A DNA stretch of 64,000 nucleotides from contig NZ_JAPCKI010000002.1 of the NCBI RefSeq assembly GCF_028680575.1, positions 248,001 through 312,000 on the forward strand, given 5' to 3'. The first letter of the stretch is position 1, and each line of letters starts with the position of its first letter. This document shows, one piece after another, positions 15,329-24,751 of the stretch. A model generated the notes under the pieces. The model was not told the DNA's origin. It did no database searches and worked only from the letters and a program-made list of their open reading frames with translations. A program made the position numbers and the translations under genes. The DNA is from Acidovorax benzenivorans (lineage in GTDB: Bacteria > Pseudomonadota > Gammaproteobacteria > Burkholderiales > Burkholderiaceae_C).

Positions 15329-17134
15329 TTAAATCACGCTGTCCCAGGGCGCCGACAGGCGTACGGCGGCGTTGATCACGCCCACCATCGAATAGGTCTG
15401 TGGGAAGTTGCCCCACATCTCGCGGGTCTCGGGGTGCGTGTCTTCGGACAGCAGGCCCAGCGGGTTGCGGGCGGCCAGCATGGTCTCGAAGATGGCGCGC
15501 GCCTCGGCCTTGCGGCCGATGCGCGTCAGCGCGTCGATGCGCCAGAAGGTGCAGATGTTGAAAGCTGTCTCGGGCTTGCCGAAATCGTCGGCCGCCTCGT
15601 AGCGGCGCATGTAGGGGCCGTCGCACAGGCTTTTTTCCATGGCCTCCACGGTGCTCACGAAGCGTGGGTCTTTGGGGTCGATGAGGCCCACCTCGGCCAT
15701 CAGCAACACGCTGGCGTCGAGTTCATGACCGCCAAAACTTTCGGCAAAGGCCTGGCGCGCTTCGCACCAGGATTTGTCGAGAATCTCGGCGCGCATGCGG
15801 TCGGCATGCTGCTGCCAGTGGCTGGCGCGGTCGGCCAGTTGCAGGGTGGCGGCGATCTTGGCCAGCCGGTCGCAGGCTGCCCAGCTCATCAGCGCGGACG
15901 AGGTGTGCACCCGGGCGCGCGTGCGCAGCTCCCACATGCCCGCGTCGGGCTGGCCATACACGCGCACCGCGTTGTCGCCCACCTGTTCCAGCCGCGTGAA
16001 CTCGGCCAGGCCCGCACGGTGGAGCAGGCGGTGGTCGTGAAAGGCCTGGGCAGCGCCCAGCACGATGTTGCCGTACACATCGTGCTGAAAATGCTCGGCC
16101 GCCTGGTTGCCCACACGCACGGGGCCCATGCCCCGGTAGCCCGCCAGCTGCGGCACAAAACTCTCGGGCAGGTCTTTCTCCAGCCCGATGCCATACAACG
16201 GCTGGATGTGGCCGTCGCCGCCTTCGACCACCACGTTGCTCAGCCAGCGCAGGTAGTCCTCCATGGTGCCGACTTCGGAGATGCTGTTGAGCGCGCGCAC
16301 CACAAAAAATGCGTCGCGCAGCCAGCAGTAGCGGTAGTCCCAGTTGCGGCCGCTGTGGGCGGATTCGGGGATGCTGGTGGTCATGGCGGCCACGATGGCG
16401 CCGGTGTCCTCGTACAGCGACAGCTTGAGCGTGATGGCCGCGCGGATCACGGCTTCTTGCCACTCCAGCGGTATGGCCAGGGCGCGGGTCCAGCTGCGCC
16501 AGTAGGAGGTCGTCTCCTGCTCAAACAGGCGTGCCGTGTCAGCAATGCCCTCCACCAGCGTCTCGTCCGCCCCCAGCAGAAAGTTGTGTTCGCGCGTGAG
16601 CACAAACGGCTGGCCTGACAACACGTGCGAGACCGGTGCATCGGTGGACAGGCGCAGCGTCATGCTCTCGCCCACGTAGCGGATGTGGTTGCTGCCGCGT
16701 GTGATCTCGGGTGCGGTCTGGCCCCAGTCGTAGCGCACCTTGAGCGCCACACGAATGCGCGGCGCGCCCTGGATGGGACGCACTCGGCGCACCAGCGTCA
16801 TCGGCCGAAAGTAGCGCGAGCGGCTGTAAAAGCGCGGCGCAAAGTCGGTGATTTCGATGCCGTGGCCGGCCTTGTCAAACAGCTGCGTGCGCAGGATCGC
16901 GGTGTTCGGCTCGTACCACTGGTGGGCCGAGGCCAGGTCTTCCAGTTCGATCGCGAAGTGGCTGCCTTCGTCACCGGGCTGGAGCAGGGCGTTGAACACC
17001 GGGTCGCCATCAAAACGGGGCAGGCAGCACCACACCATGCGGGCGTGGTTGTCGATCAGCGCGCTGATCGCGCAGTTGCCGATCATCCCGAGGTTGAGCG
17101 AGCCCGCTTGGGGGGCGTTGGCTGCAGTGTTCAT
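15329..17134 (-). CDS. Glycoside hydrolase family 15 protein (glucoamylase/trehalase type)
   Basis: The 601-residue protein has LGMIGNCAISALIDNHARMV at the N-terminus, RNWDYRYCWLRDAFFVV in the middle and HLVQTYSMVG-like C-terminal sequence (FPQTYSMVGVINAA), the usual GH15 pattern. GH15 proteins between otsA and otsB act as trehalases or glucoamylases. Its ATG overlaps the otsB stop by four bases. Coexpression of a likely trehalose hydrolase with trehalose synthesis suggests turnover control, which is inference. Confidence 0.9.
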   Translation of the reverse strand: MNTAANAPQAGSLNLGMIGNCAISALIDNHARMVWCCLPRFDGDPVFNALLQPGDEGSHFAIELEDLASAHQWYEPNTAILRTQLFDKAGHGIEITDFAPRFYSRSRYFRPMTLVRRVRPIQGAPRIRVALKVRYDWGQTAPEITRGSNHIRYVGESMTLRLSTDAPVSHVLSGQPFVLTREHNFLLGADETLVEGIADTARLFEQETTSYWRSWTRALAIPLEWQEAVIRAAITLKLSLYEDTGAIVAAMTTSIPESAHSGRNWDYRYCWLRDAFFVVRALNSISEVGTMEDYLRWLSNVVVEGGDGHIQPLYGIGLEKDLPESFVPQLAGYRGMGPVRVGNQAAEHFQHDVYGNIVLGAAQAFHDHRLLHRAGLAEFTRLEQVGDNAVRVYGQPDAGMWELRTRARVHTSSALMSWAACDRLAKIAATLQLADRASHWQQHADRMRAEILDKSWCEARQAFAESFGGHELDASVLLMAEVGLIDPKDPRFVSTVEAMEKSLCDGPYMRRYEAADDFGKPETAFNICTFWRIDALTRIGRKAEARAIFETMLAARNPLGLLSEDTHPETREMWGNFPQTYSMVGVINAAVRLSAPWDSVI

Positions 17135-17880
17135 CGTTCGCGCTCCAGGGTCGTGCGTGCAGAAGACAGCCAGCCGCGCAGCGCGGCAGATGTCATGCAG
17201 CGGTGTTGTGCCATGGTCGGCCCTTCGCCCACCTTGATGCCCCAGCCGCCGAGCGCCTGCACGGCGGCAAAGCCGGCCTCGTCGGTGACGTCATCGCCGA
17301 TGAAGACGGGTGTGCGCCCTGCAAAAGGGGCCTGGGTCATGAAGTCGGCAATCGCCTGGCCCTTGTGAATGCCACGGGGCTTCACTTCAAAGACGCATTT
17401 GCCGCGCAGCAGTTCCACGCCCTCCACATGGCGCATGGCGTGCGTCAGCGTTTCGCTGCACAAGGACTCCAGCTGAGGGGCAAGGCGGTAGTGCAGGGCC
17501 AGGCTCACGCGCTTGGTCTCTACCAGCAGGCCGGGATGGCGGGCTGCAAGGTCCTGTGCGGCCCGCAAGACGGGCTCCAGGGCGGGTCGGGACGTGGCGG
17601 GGACGGAGGCGCCGCTCAGTCGGTATTGCGCCCCATGCTCGCTGGCCAGCGGCAGGCGCAGCGGTGCCAGAAAACCGTCGATGTCGGCCTCGGGCCTCCC
17701 GGTCACGATGGCTAGCGCGCCGCCCAGGCGGGTGTGCAGCGCTGACAGCGTGGGGACCAGCCCCAATGCAACGCGCACCGCCTCGGGGCGCGGCGCTAGT
17801 TCGGTGAGCGTGCCGTCGAAATCCAGAAAAAGCGCATGGGCAGTTGTCAGTGTGGGGAGCAGCTGCATCCGCGAAACCAT
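17131..17880 (-). CDS. otsB: Trehalose-6-phosphate phosphatase
   Basis: This HAD phosphatase has motif I LFLDFDGTLTE, motif II IVTGRPEAD and motif IV PVFIGDDVTDEAGF, which fit OtsB. It removes phosphate from trehalose-6-phosphate. I start at ATG 17880 (249 residues); ATG 17868 is possible and the ribosome site is weak for both. It is the first gene of the trehalose operon and shares a 176-bp divergent region with trxC. Confidence 0.9.
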   Translation of the reverse strand: MVSRMQLLPTLTTAHALFLDFDGTLTELAPRPEAVRVALGLVPTLSALHTRLGGALAIVTGRPEADIDGFLAPLRLPLASEHGAQYRLSGASVPATSRPALEPVLRAAQDLAARHPGLLVETKRVSLALHYRLAPQLESLCSETLTHAMRHVEGVELLRGKCVFEVKPRGIHKGQAIADFMTQAPFAGRTPVFIGDDVTDEAGFAAVQALGGWGIKVGEGPTMAQHRCMTSAALRGWLSSARTTLERER

Positions 17881-18056
17881 AGCAGACGCTGCAAAACTGA
17901 CCTGGACACAAGGGTGATACAAGGCGGGTAAATGCGCGCAAGGTCTGCGACCTGTTGCAACTTTGGCAACCCAAGCGTGCCAGGTGCGCCCTTGAAACGT
18001 GGGGCCTGCGTCGCAATGTGTTCTGTATCCTGTTTGCACCAAGCCGTAGCCACGCC

Positions 18057-18494
18057 ATGACCGAAGCCCTGCACATCGTCTGCCCCCACTGCCACACCAC
18101 CAACCGCGTGCAGGCCGCCCAACTGGGCAGCGCGCCCGACTGCGGCAAGTGCCATCAGCGCCTTTTTGCAGGAGCCCCGCTGGAGCTGGATGCCACCAGC
18201 TTTGACAAGCATGTGGCGCGCAGTCACATCCCCGTGTTGGTGGACTTTTGGGCCCCCTGGTGCGGGCCGTGCCGCCAGATGGCCCCGGCCTTTGCGCAGG
18301 CCGCCCGCGAGCTGGAGCCGCGCGTGCGCCTGGCCAAGCTCAACACCGAAGACCACCAGGCCATCGCGGCGCGTTATGCCATCCGCAGCATTCCGACCAT
18401 GATCCTGTTCCAGCAGGGGCGCGAGGTGGCGCGCATCTCGGGTGCGCTGGGCGCTGCGGACATCGTGCGCTGGGTGCAGACGGCTGCAGGTTGA
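18057..18494 (+). CDS. trxC: Thioredoxin 2 (TrxC) with zinc-binding N-terminus
   Basis: The 145-residue protein has two CxxC pairs at the N-terminus (C9/C12 and C29/C32) that bind zinc in TrxC, then the active site WCGPC (C69, C72) and the cis-proline region IRSIPTMILF. Thioredoxin 2 reduces cytosolic disulfides, often under oxidative stress. ATG 18057 is chosen because it yields the standard MTEALHIVCPHC start. It ends 10 bp from the convergent DoxX gene. Confidence 0.94.
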   Translation: MTEALHIVCPHCHTTNRVQAAQLGSAPDCGKCHQRLFAGAPLELDATSFDKHVARSHIPVLVDFWAPWCGPCRQMAPAFAQAARELEPRVRLAKLNTEDHQAIAARYAIRSIPTMILFQQGREVARISGALGAADIVRWVQTAAG

Positions 18495-18504
18495 CGCGAA
18501 AGAA

Positions 18505-18978
18505 TCAGCGGATTTGCAGAACGCGGTCCAGCGACATGTTGCCCGCGCCACGCCCCACCAGGTAGAGCATCAGCCCACCCCACGACAGGTGCGTGGGCCA
18601 GGCGTCGGGGTACACAAACACCTGGATGACCAGCGTCATGCCCAACAAGGCCAGCGCGGACAGGCGCGTGAACAGGCCCAGCACCAGCAGCATGGGGAAC
18701 ACATGCTCAGCCACAGTGGCCATTTGTGCGGCCAGCTCGGGTGGTAGCAAGGGCAGCTTGTACTCCTCGCGGAACAGCGCATAGGCGCTGTCGGACACGG
18801 TGAACCAGCCCTCCACCTTGGTGCGTGCCGACAGCCAAAAGATACCTGCCAAGGCGATGCGGTTGACCAGGGCCAGCAGGCTGTGCGGGGTGAGCCAGAT
18901 GGCAGCGTCGGCCAGGCGGGCCAGCAGCACGCGTGGGGCCTTCGCGGGGGCTGTGGGGATGTGGGTGGTGGTCGTCAT
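18505..18978 (-). CDS. DoxX-family membrane protein of the bufferin operon
   Basis: The 157-residue protein has four predicted membrane segments (about residues 35-52, 82-103, 108-124 and 130-146) and the DoxX-type pattern [20 protein letters not shown]. DoxX proteins commonly end DUF692/DUF2063 operons. It is the last gene of the bufA1-bufB-bufC run, 9 bp after bufC, and probably helps the peptide's redox or export step; its exact role is not established. Confidence 0.85.
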   Translation of the reverse strand: MTTTTHIPTAPAKAPRVLLARLADAAIWLTPHSLLALVNRIALAGIFWLSARTKVEGWFTVSDSAYALFREEYKLPLLPPELAAQMATVAEHVFPMLLVLGLFTRLSALALLGMTLVIQVFVYPDAWPTHLSWGGLMLYLVGRGAGNMSLDRVLQIR

Positions 18979-18987
18979 GGCGGCTCC

Positions 18988-19758
18988 TCAGCCTGTGTGT
19001 GAATCGGTGGGGGCCAGGGCGCCTGCGTCGAGCAGGGTGCCCATCAGGGCCGCAAAGTCGGTGGCAGGGTCGACATCCAGGGCGCTGGTGGCGGCGGCCT
19101 CCAGCGCCTGGCCTTGGGCGCAGGCGTCCAAAAATGCAACCCCGGCGCGCGACAGCGGTCGCCATGTCACTTGCGCGTGGGGCCGGGTGAGCAAGGCGCC
19201 ATCGCCCGACCAGTCCAGCGAGTCCAGTGACATGGACAGGGCCAGGCCGTCGCGGTGGCTCTGCCACAGGGCGTAGGCAGGATGCTCGTCGCACCAGGCC
19301 CAGCGGGCGGCAGGGTGGGGGCGCAGTTGCACCAGGGGCAAGGCATCGGGTGTCTGCCGTGCGAGCCAGTCCCGGCCGACGGTGGTGGCGTCTGCCGCCA
19401 GATGGCATTCGGTCCAGCCGCGGTCCAGACGTGCCACGGCGGGCAGGTAAGGCAGCTCAGCCGCGGGTGCAAACCCGGCCAGAAAATCGGCAAACCCCGC
19501 GCCATAGTCCATCAGCAGCCCATCACCGGGCGGCTGAGCGCGGGCATACACCGCAGCGGCAGCGCGGAACCAGTCTTCGCCCACCAACTGGCACACGGTG
19601 CGGTAGTTGGCCTGCAGCGCATCGACACAACCCTTGAGCACGGTGTTGCGGTACACGGCAAATCCTGGTTGAGACTCCAGCGCAGACAGCCACGGCGCTT
19701 GCACCGCATGGCCGAGCAGCGTGGCGGAGAATCCGTCCTGGAATGCAGTCAACTGCAT
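18988..19758 (-). CDS. DUF2063 (HvfC/BufC-type) partner of the MNIO enzyme
   Basis: The 256-residue protein has the DUF2063 domain at the N-terminus ([20 protein letters not shown], then PLVQLVG-like [10 protein letters not shown]) and a second domain toward the C-terminus. Such proteins bind the precursor peptide and present it to the DUF692 oxidase. A strong AGGAGG lies before the ATG at 19758, and the start overlaps the bufB end by ten bases, so both are made together. Confidence 0.88.
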   Translation of the reverse strand: MQLTAFQDGFSATLLGHAVQAPWLSALESQPGFAVYRNTVLKGCVDALQANYRTVCQLVGEDWFRAAAAVYARAQPPGDGLLMDYGAGFADFLAGFAPAAELPYLPAVARLDRGWTECHLAADATTVGRDWLARQTPDALPLVQLRPHPAARWAWCDEHPAYALWQSHRDGLALSMSLDSLDWSGDGALLTRPHAQVTWRPLSRAGVAFLDACAQGQALEAAATSALDVDPATDFAALMGTLLDAGALAPTDSHTG

Positions 19759-20600
19759 GTGGCCTCCTGGGGGGGCGCCGAGGCCAGCGTGCTGTGGGCC
19801 AGTTCCCGCTCGGCCAGCAGTTCGCTGAAGGCGGGCAGGTGGTCATCGCGCTCGATCAGGGTGGGCACGGGGCCGGTGCGCGCAATCACCTGCGCGTACA
19901 GCGCCCACACCGCCGGGGCGATGGGCGCATCGTGGCTATCGATGAGCAGTGCATTGCCATGCACTGGGTCGGCATGGTGCCCCGCCAGGTGGATTTCGGC
20001 CACGGCGTGCAGGGGAAAGGCGTTGAGGTAGGTCTGCGCGTCAAAGCCCAGGTTGTTGGCACTGACGTACACGTTGTTCACGTCCAGCAGCAGGGCACAA
20101 CCGGTGCGCTGCACCAGTTCGGCCAGGAAGTCGGTTTCGGCCCAGTCATGGCCGTCGATGTGCAGGTAGTGCGTGGGGTTCTCGATGGCGATGGGGCGTT
20201 GCAGTGCGTCTTGTGTGCGGGCAATGTTGTCCGCAATGCGCTGCAGCGCCGCGTGCGTGCGCGGAAACGGCAGCAGGTCGGGCAGGTACTGCCCGCGCCA
20301 GGTGGACCAGGCCAGGTGCTCCGAAATGATGGCGGGCTCCACCCGCCTTGCAAGGGCTGCCAGGCGCGCCAGATGGGCCGCGTCGGGTGGTGCATCGGCC
20401 GCGAGTGACAGCGAGACGCCGTGCAGCGCCACGGGGTGGCGCGCGCGGATGGCTTCCAGCCAGGCCAGGCGCGGACCGCCATCGGCCAGGTAGTTCTCGG
20501 GGTGCACCTCCCACCACAGGCCGGAGGCCGAGCAATGCAGCGCCTCGTCATAGTGCTGGGGCTTGAGGCCGAGGCCTGCGGTGAGAGGTGACCGTGTCAT
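19749..20600 (-). CDS. DUF692/MNIO iron enzyme (BufB-type) modifying the precursor peptide
   Basis: The 283-residue TIM-barrel protein has the DUF692 motifs in order: [49 protein letters not shown] and LIERDDHLP, which supply the multi-iron ligands. MNIO enzymes oxidise cysteines of small peptides to azole-type rings. In bufferin systems the product binds copper. It starts 3 bp after the bufA1-like gene. Function is inferred from family and context. Confidence 0.9.
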   Translation of the reverse strand: MTRSPLTAGLGLKPQHYDEALHCSASGLWWEVHPENYLADGGPRLAWLEAIRARHPVALHGVSLSLAADAPPDAAHLARLAALARRVEPAIISEHLAWSTWRGQYLPDLLPFPRTHAALQRIADNIARTQDALQRPIAIENPTHYLHIDGHDWAETDFLAELVQRTGCALLLDVNNVYVSANNLGFDAQTYLNAFPLHAVAEIHLAGHHADPVHGNALLIDSHDAPIAPAVWALYAQVIARTGPVPTLIERDDHLPAFSELLAERELAHSTLASAPPQEATCS

Positions 20601-20603
20601 GGC

Positions 20604-20891
20604 TCAGGCCTTGATGGGGGCCAGCGAGCCCATGCCCTTGGGGGTCTTGATGGTGGTGCAGGTGCCTGCGGGTACGTACTTCCAGGCGTTGCCCTGGTGG
20701 TCCATCTTGGACGTGCCCGCGCAGGTGGTGCCGGGGCCAGCGGCGCAGTCGTTCTTGCCGGCCATCGAAACTCCGTAGCACTTCTCCATGGCGGGCTTGG
20801 CGCCGTCCATGGGGGCGGTCTGGGCCATGGCGGCGCCAGAGGTCAGGGCAACGAGGGCGAGGGCGCCGAGGCTGAGGGAGCGAGTGATCAT
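20604..20891 (-). CDS. DUF2282 precursor peptide (bufferin BufA1-like)
   Basis: The 95-residue protein has a signal peptide (cut about AMA|QTAP, residue 22-23) and four cysteines in the mature part: EKCYG, NDCAAG, TTCAG and GTCTT. This is the BufA1/DUF2282 pattern, a periplasmic RiPP whose cysteines are modified by the MNIO enzyme and which sequesters copper. It is the first gene of the operon, directly behind an ECF-type promoter (20978-21006). Confidence 0.88.
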   Translation of the reverse strand: MITRSLSLGALALVALTSGAAMAQTAPMDGAKPAMEKCYGVSMAGKNDCAAGPGTTCAGTSKMDHQGNAWKYVPAGTCTTIKTPKGMGSLAPIKA

Positions 20892-20977
20892 GGTACGGTT
20901 CTCCGAAGGTTGGGTAAGGGTTGAATCCGACCGGGGTGCTGCGCAGAGGCCGCGTTGAATTGCCCGATCTGCGTTGT

Positions 20978-21006
20978 AATTCGCGCTGCGCAGCGAGCGG
21001 GTTACA
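20978..21006 (-). promoter_or_regulatory. ECF (SigF-type) promoter of the buf operon
   Basis: On the minus strand TGTAACCC (21006-20999) is followed after 15 bases by CGAATT (20983-20978), upstream of bufA1. The sigma-gene promoter has the same two boxes and the same spacing. GTAACC/CGAA is the known SigF consensus in Caulobacter. Confidence 0.8.
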
Positions 21007-21057
21007 GCGCTGTGTAAAAAAATCGTGGCGACATGGCAAAAATATTTTTGTGTTGCC

Positions 21058-21086
21058 TGTAACCCATTGGCCCCGGCATACGAATT
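21058..21086 (+). promoter_or_regulatory. ECF autoregulatory promoter of the sigma operon
   Basis: TGTAACCC (21058-21065), 15 bases, CGAATT (21081-21086), then AGGGAG and the ATG at 21104. It mirrors the buf promoter base for base in both boxes. Confidence 0.8.
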
Positions 21087-21103
21087 GCCTGTAGGGAGAC
21101 ACC

Positions 21104-21733
21104 ATGGAGATAGTGGAAGAGCGCCTGCGCGGCTTGCTGCTGCAGGGGCTGGATGCCGATGCAGCCGCCTACCAGCGCTTTTTGAAGGAGCTGAGCGCGC
21201 ACCTGCGTGCCTTCCTGCGCCGCCGCCTCGCGCAGCGGCCCGATGAGGTGGAAGACCTGGTGCAGGAGACGCTGCTGGCCGTGCACAACCAGCGCCACAC
21301 CTACCGGCCCGAGATGCCAGTGACGGCCTGGGCGCACGCGATTGCGCGCTACAAGCTCATCGACTGGCTGCGCTCACACGCCGTGAAGGAGGCGCGCAAC
21401 GACCCGTTGGACGATGCCGACGAGTTGTTTGCCAGCAGCGACAGCGAGGCAGCCGAAGCCCGGCGGGACCTGGGGCAACTGCTGCGCACGCTGCCCGACA
21501 AGCAGCGACTGCCGATTGAGTACGTGAAGCTGGAAGGTTTGTCGGTGGTCGAGACGGCGCGGCTCACGGGGCTGTCGGAGTCGGCCGTCAAAGTTGGCGT
21601 GCACCGGGGGCTGAAGGCCCTGGCCGCCAGGATCAGGGACATGACTTACGCAAAACAGGGCTCAAGCAAATCGCTGGGTACAGCGGGCGGTTCATCGTTG
21701 CATCGTGATTTGCGCAAGTCCCAGGAGGAATGA
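21104..21733 (+). CDS. ECF RNA polymerase sigma factor (SigF-like)
   Basis: The 209-residue protein has sigma region 2 ([19 protein letters not shown], then [16 protein letters not shown]) and region 4 ([20 protein letters not shown]). It is short and lacks region 3, as ECF factors do. A C-terminal tail of about 25 residues follows region 4. It is divergent from the buf operon and followed by a DUF1109 anti-sigma gene, the arrangement of Caulobacter SigF-NrsF, which answers to copper and other metals. Confidence 0.92.
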   Translation: MEIVEERLRGLLLQGLDADAAAYQRFLKELSAHLRAFLRRRLAQRPDEVEDLVQETLLAVHNQRHTYRPEMPVTAWAHAIARYKLIDWLRSHAVKEARNDPLDDADELFASSDSEAAEARRDLGQLLRTLPDKQRLPIEYVKLEGLSVVETARLTGLSESAVKVGVHRGLKALAARIRDMTYAKQGSSKSLGTAGGSSLHRDLRKSQEE

Positions 21734-21734
21734 C

Positions 21735-22376
21735 ATGAAAACCGATGAATTGATCCACCTGCTGGCCACCGATGACCAGCCAGTGCAGCCCGCCGCCATT
21801 GAGCAACGGTTTGCTATCGCGAGCGCAGTGGGCATTGCGGGTGCTGGCGTGCTGATGCTGACCCTGTTCGGCCTGCGCCCTGATCTGCTGGCGACCGTGG
21901 CGCTGCCCATGTTCTGGGGCAAGCTGGTGTTTGCCGCTGCCCTGGCAGCCGCAGGCTTGGCGCTGCTGCGCCGCATGGCCCGCCCGGGCATGGCGCTGGG
22001 CCACACAGCCCTGTGGCTGGCGGTGCCGCCGCTGGTGTTGTGGGCCATGGCCTTGTGGACGTTGTCGCAGGTGCCTGCGGCAGAGCGCGTGCCGCTCATC
22101 CTGGGCAGCACCTGGCGCACCTGCCCGCTCAATATCGCGGCACTGTCGGTGCCCGCGTTCGTCGCGGGGTTTTGGGCGCTCAAGGGCGCTGCCCCCACGC
22201 GCCTGGCGTGGGCGGGTGCGGGTGCCGGGTTGCTGGCGGGCGCGCTGGGTGCTTTGGTGTACGCCCTGCATTGCCCCGAAATGGCCACACCGTTTCTGGC
22301 GGTGTGGTACGTGGCGGGCATGGCCATCCCGACCGCGCTGGGGGCTGTGCTGGGGCCGCGCCTGTTGCGCTGGTAG
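21735..22376 (+). CDS. DUF1109 (NrsF-type) membrane anti-sigma factor
   Basis: The 213-residue protein has six membrane segments and two cysteines, C130 (WRTCPL) and C180 (LHCPE), matching C131 and C181 of Caulobacter NrsF, which sense metals from the periplasmic side. It should hold the ECF factor at the membrane until metal stress. AGGAGG lies inside the end of the sigma gene and ATG 21735 is one base past its stop, so the pair is coupled. Confidence 0.9.
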   Translation: MKTDELIHLLATDDQPVQPAAIEQRFAIASAVGIAGAGVLMLTLFGLRPDLLATVALPMFWGKLVFAAALAAAGLALLRRMARPGMALGHTALWLAVPPLVLWAMALWTLSQVPAAERVPLILGSTWRTCPLNIAALSVPAFVAGFWALKGAAPTRLAWAGAGAGLLAGALGALVYALHCPEMATPFLAVWYVAGMAIPTALGAVLGPRLLRW

Positions 22377-22398
22377 TTGCGGGCTTTGGCGGCTCCGC

Positions 22399-22857
22399 TC
22401 AGGCCGCTACCCGCTTGTTGTAGGCGCGAAAAACCGTGTCCAACGTCCAGCCCAGCGATTCGTAGAGCGCTTGCGCCGTGGTGTTGGTGTGTGCCGTGGT
22501 CAGGTCCATGCGCACCTTGCCATGGGCGCGGGCCGTGGCTTCTGCCGCCTGCAACAAGCTGCGCCCAGCGCCTGTCTTGCGTGCCGTGGGAGCCACGAAC
22601 AGGTCGTACAGCGTGTAGATGGGGGCTGCCTCCACCGAGCAGAACGTGGGGTAGAGCTGGCAAAAGCCCACTGCTGTCTGCGACGCATCCAGCGCCAGCA
22701 GGATCACCGACTCTTCACGCTCCAGCCGTTGGGCAATGAAGGCCCGCGCTCCGGCCAGGTCTGGCGCCTGTTCGTAGAACTGCCGGTAGGCATCAAACAG
22801 CGGCGCGATGGTGTCGGCGTCGGTCGCGGTGGTGGGGCGGATGTGCACAGCGGTCAT
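22399..22857 (-). CDS. GNAT-family N-acetyltransferase
   Basis: The 152-residue protein has the GNAT fold pattern: LYDLFVAPTARKTGAGRSLL (motif A, acetyl-CoA loop) and a C-terminal ALYESLGWTLDTVFRAYNK. ATG 22857 (MTAVHIRPTT) is used because the upstream extension is out of family. The substrate is unknown. It is convergent with the anti-sigma gene. Confidence 0.87.
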   Translation of the reverse strand: MTAVHIRPTTATDADTIAPLFDAYRQFYEQAPDLAGARAFIAQRLEREESVILLALDASQTAVGFCQLYPTFCSVEAAPIYTLYDLFVAPTARKTGAGRSLLQAAEATARAHGKVRMDLTTAHTNTTAQALYESLGWTLDTVFRAYNKRVAA

Positions 22858-22988
22858 GAAGGCGTTGGGATGATAGGAGGGCGTGAACAAGCGCCCAGTT
22901 TTTTGGTAAACGGATCCCCCGGATGGGCTGCGAGCGGACGCGGATTGTAGGAAGTGTTCTGCCGCGTCTTGGGACGCTGTTCGAGGGG

Positions 22989-24242
22989 TCAGGCAACGTC
23001 GCCGTGGGCTTGCAGCCACTGCGCCACGGCCTCGACCCGCGCCTGGTGGATCAGCGCACCCACCTGCGGGCCGCTCACCCCTTTGGCCGCTGCCTGTGCA
23101 GCGATATCACGCGTGACCACCGACTGCACGGCGGCCAGCACCGCCATCAGGCGAGGGCGCTGCGGGTAGGCCGACGCTTCAAACCCCAGCCGTCCGCGCG
23201 CATCGCATTCGCAGGCCAGCAGAATGTCGGCAAAACGCTCGGGCTTGCGGATGGCGTCGCAGCGCTCCAGCAGGCGCACCAAGGCACCGGCAGACAGGTC
23301 GGTGCTGCGGTGGATGTGCCCGTGTTCGCGTGCCACCACGTCAGCCGTCTCGCGGCAGTCCACGGGCACGCGCAGGCGTTCGGCCACGTCTTTCAGCAGC
23401 TCGGCACTGCGCTCCTCATGCCCAATGTGGCGTGGCAGCACATCGGCGGCTGTGGTGCCCTTGCCCAGGTCGTGCACCAGGCAGGCAAAGCGCACCGTCA
23501 GCGGTGCCTGCAGCCGCGCGGCCATGTCCAGCACCATCATCAGGTGCACGCCCGTGTCCACCTCGGGGTGGTAGTCGGCGCGCTGGGGCACCCCCCACAG
23601 GCGCGCCACCTCGGGCAGCAGCACCTGGAGCGCGCCACACTCGCGCAGCACCTCGAACATGCGCGAGGGTTGTTCTTCCATCAGCCCGCGCGCCAGCTCT
23701 TGCCACACGCGCTCGGCCACCAGGTGGTCCACCTCGCCATGCGCCACCATCTCGCGCATCAGCTGCATGGTCTCGGGCGCCACCGTGAAGTCGGTGAAGC
23801 GTGCCGCAAACCGCGCCACGCGCAGGATGCGCACCGGGTCTTCACGGAACGCGTCCGTCACGTGGCGCAGCACGCGGTTCTCGATGTCTTGGGCGCCAGA
23901 ATATGGGTCAAATATGCCTCCAGCGCTTATTCCATAAGCGCTGGTAGCTATTGCATTGATAGTAAGGTCGCGGCGCGACAGGTCTTCTTCCAACGTCACG
24001 TCGGGCGAGCTTTGCACCACAAAGCCCCGGTAGCCTCGCCCGCTCTTGCGCTCGGTGCGCGCCAGCGCGTATTCCTCGCGCGTTTCGGGGTGCAAAAAGA
24101 CGGGGAAGTCGCGCCCCACGGGCAGGTAGCCCTGCGCCAGCATCTGCTCGGGCGTCGCGCCCACCACCACCCAGTCGTGGTCATTCACCGGCCGGCCCAG
24201 CAGCTTGTCGCGGACGGCGCCGCCCACCATGTAGATTTGCAT
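22989..24242 (-). CDS. cca: CCA-adding enzyme with HD domain
   Basis: The 417-residue protein begins MQIYMVGGAVRDKLLGRPVN, with the GGAVRD nucleotide site and the metal DxD in NDHDWVVVG, then RRDLTINAIA. An HD domain (LVHDLGKGTT) in the C-terminal half adds phosphodiesterase/phosphatase activity, as in the E. coli type enzyme. It builds or repairs tRNA 3' CCA ends. Residues about 94-112 (SAYGISAGGIFDP) are encoded by a dispersed palindromic repeat in frame, where relatives have a variable loop. Confidence 0.94.
   Translation of the reverse strand: MQIYMVGGAVRDKLLGRPVNDHDWVVVGATPEQMLAQGYLPVGRDFPVFLHPETREEYALARTERKSGRGYRGFVVQSSPDVTLEEDLSRRDLTINAIATSAYGISAGGIFDPYSGAQDIENRVLRHVTDAFREDPVRILRVARFAARFTDFTVAPETMQLMREMVAHGEVDHLVAERVWQELARGLMEEQPSRMFEVLRECGALQVLLPEVARLWGVPQRADYHPEVDTGVHLMMVLDMAARLQAPLTVRFACLVHDLGKGTTAADVLPRHIGHEERSAELLKDVAERLRVPVDCRETADVVAREHGHIHRSTDLSAGALVRLLERCDAIRKPERFADILLACECDARGRLGFEASAYPQRPRLMAVLAAVQSVVTRDIAAQAAAKGVSGPQVGALIHQARVEAVAQWLQAHGDVA
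23908..23963. repeat. Dispersed palindromic repeat, in frame inside cca
   Basis: The best preserved copy: CCAGCGCTT-ATTCCAT-AAGCGCTGG with TAGCTATTG and TTGATAG on the right. The 9-bp arms are perfect. The cca frame runs through it. Confidence 0.85.
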
Positions 24243-24287
24243 GGTGCGAGTTTAGAACTTGCTCTGCGCCGTATAGTCCAGCCCACC

Positions 24288-24743
24288 ATGTCTCTATCGT
24301 CTGACCTCACCATCGCCCAGCTCAACCCCGACGGCAGCGTGCCCGTGCCCCAGGCACCTGACGCCGCCGCCAATGCTGCCGCCGAGGCCCTGCAGCGCGA
24401 GGCGCAGTTCGAGGCTCTGAAGGCCAAGGTAGACGACCTGCAGGAGATCCTGGCCAAGCCGCTCAATGACATCCTGGCCGAGCACGACAAGTTCAAAGAG
24501 GTGGCGGCCGCGTGGGATTCCTTCGGCGCGATGTGGATGCTGTCGCAGCGCGCCATGCGCCGCGTGGCAATGGACCTGGCGGCCACACAGGGCGTGAGCG
24601 ATGAAGAGGTGGTGGCCCGCGCCATGGCCTACGCCAACCAGGTGCTCAACACCGAGGACGAAGACCTGGGCGGTTCTATCGCCCCTGCGCAGTTGGCGCA
24701 CATCGCGCGGCACAAGGCGTTCTTGCGCAAGCAGTTTAGGTAG
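24288..24743 (+). CDS. Conserved-looking protein of unknown function
   Basis: I do not recognise this 151-residue protein. It is soluble, acidic and mostly helical, with a likely coiled coil (AAEALQREAQFEALKAKVDD) followed by PLNDILAEHDKFKEVAAAW and a C-terminal IARHKAFLRKQF. Codon use is like the neighbours. It is divergent from cca and 8 bp before the next unknown gene. ATG 24288 gives a clean start (MSLSSDLTI). Confidence 0.75.
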   Translation: MSLSSDLTIAQLNPDGSVPVPQAPDAAANAAAEALQREAQFEALKAKVDDLQEILAKPLNDILAEHDKFKEVAAAWDSFGAMWMLSQRAMRRVAMDLAATQGVSDEEVVARAMAYANQVLNTEDEDLGGSIAPAQLAHIARHKAFLRKQFR

Positions 24744-24751
24744 AGCGGGCG

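Noticed and set aside
14561-16618. 685-codon ORF on the plus strand
   Set aside because: Antisense to otsA and the GH15 gene, produced by high GC; no recognisable domain.
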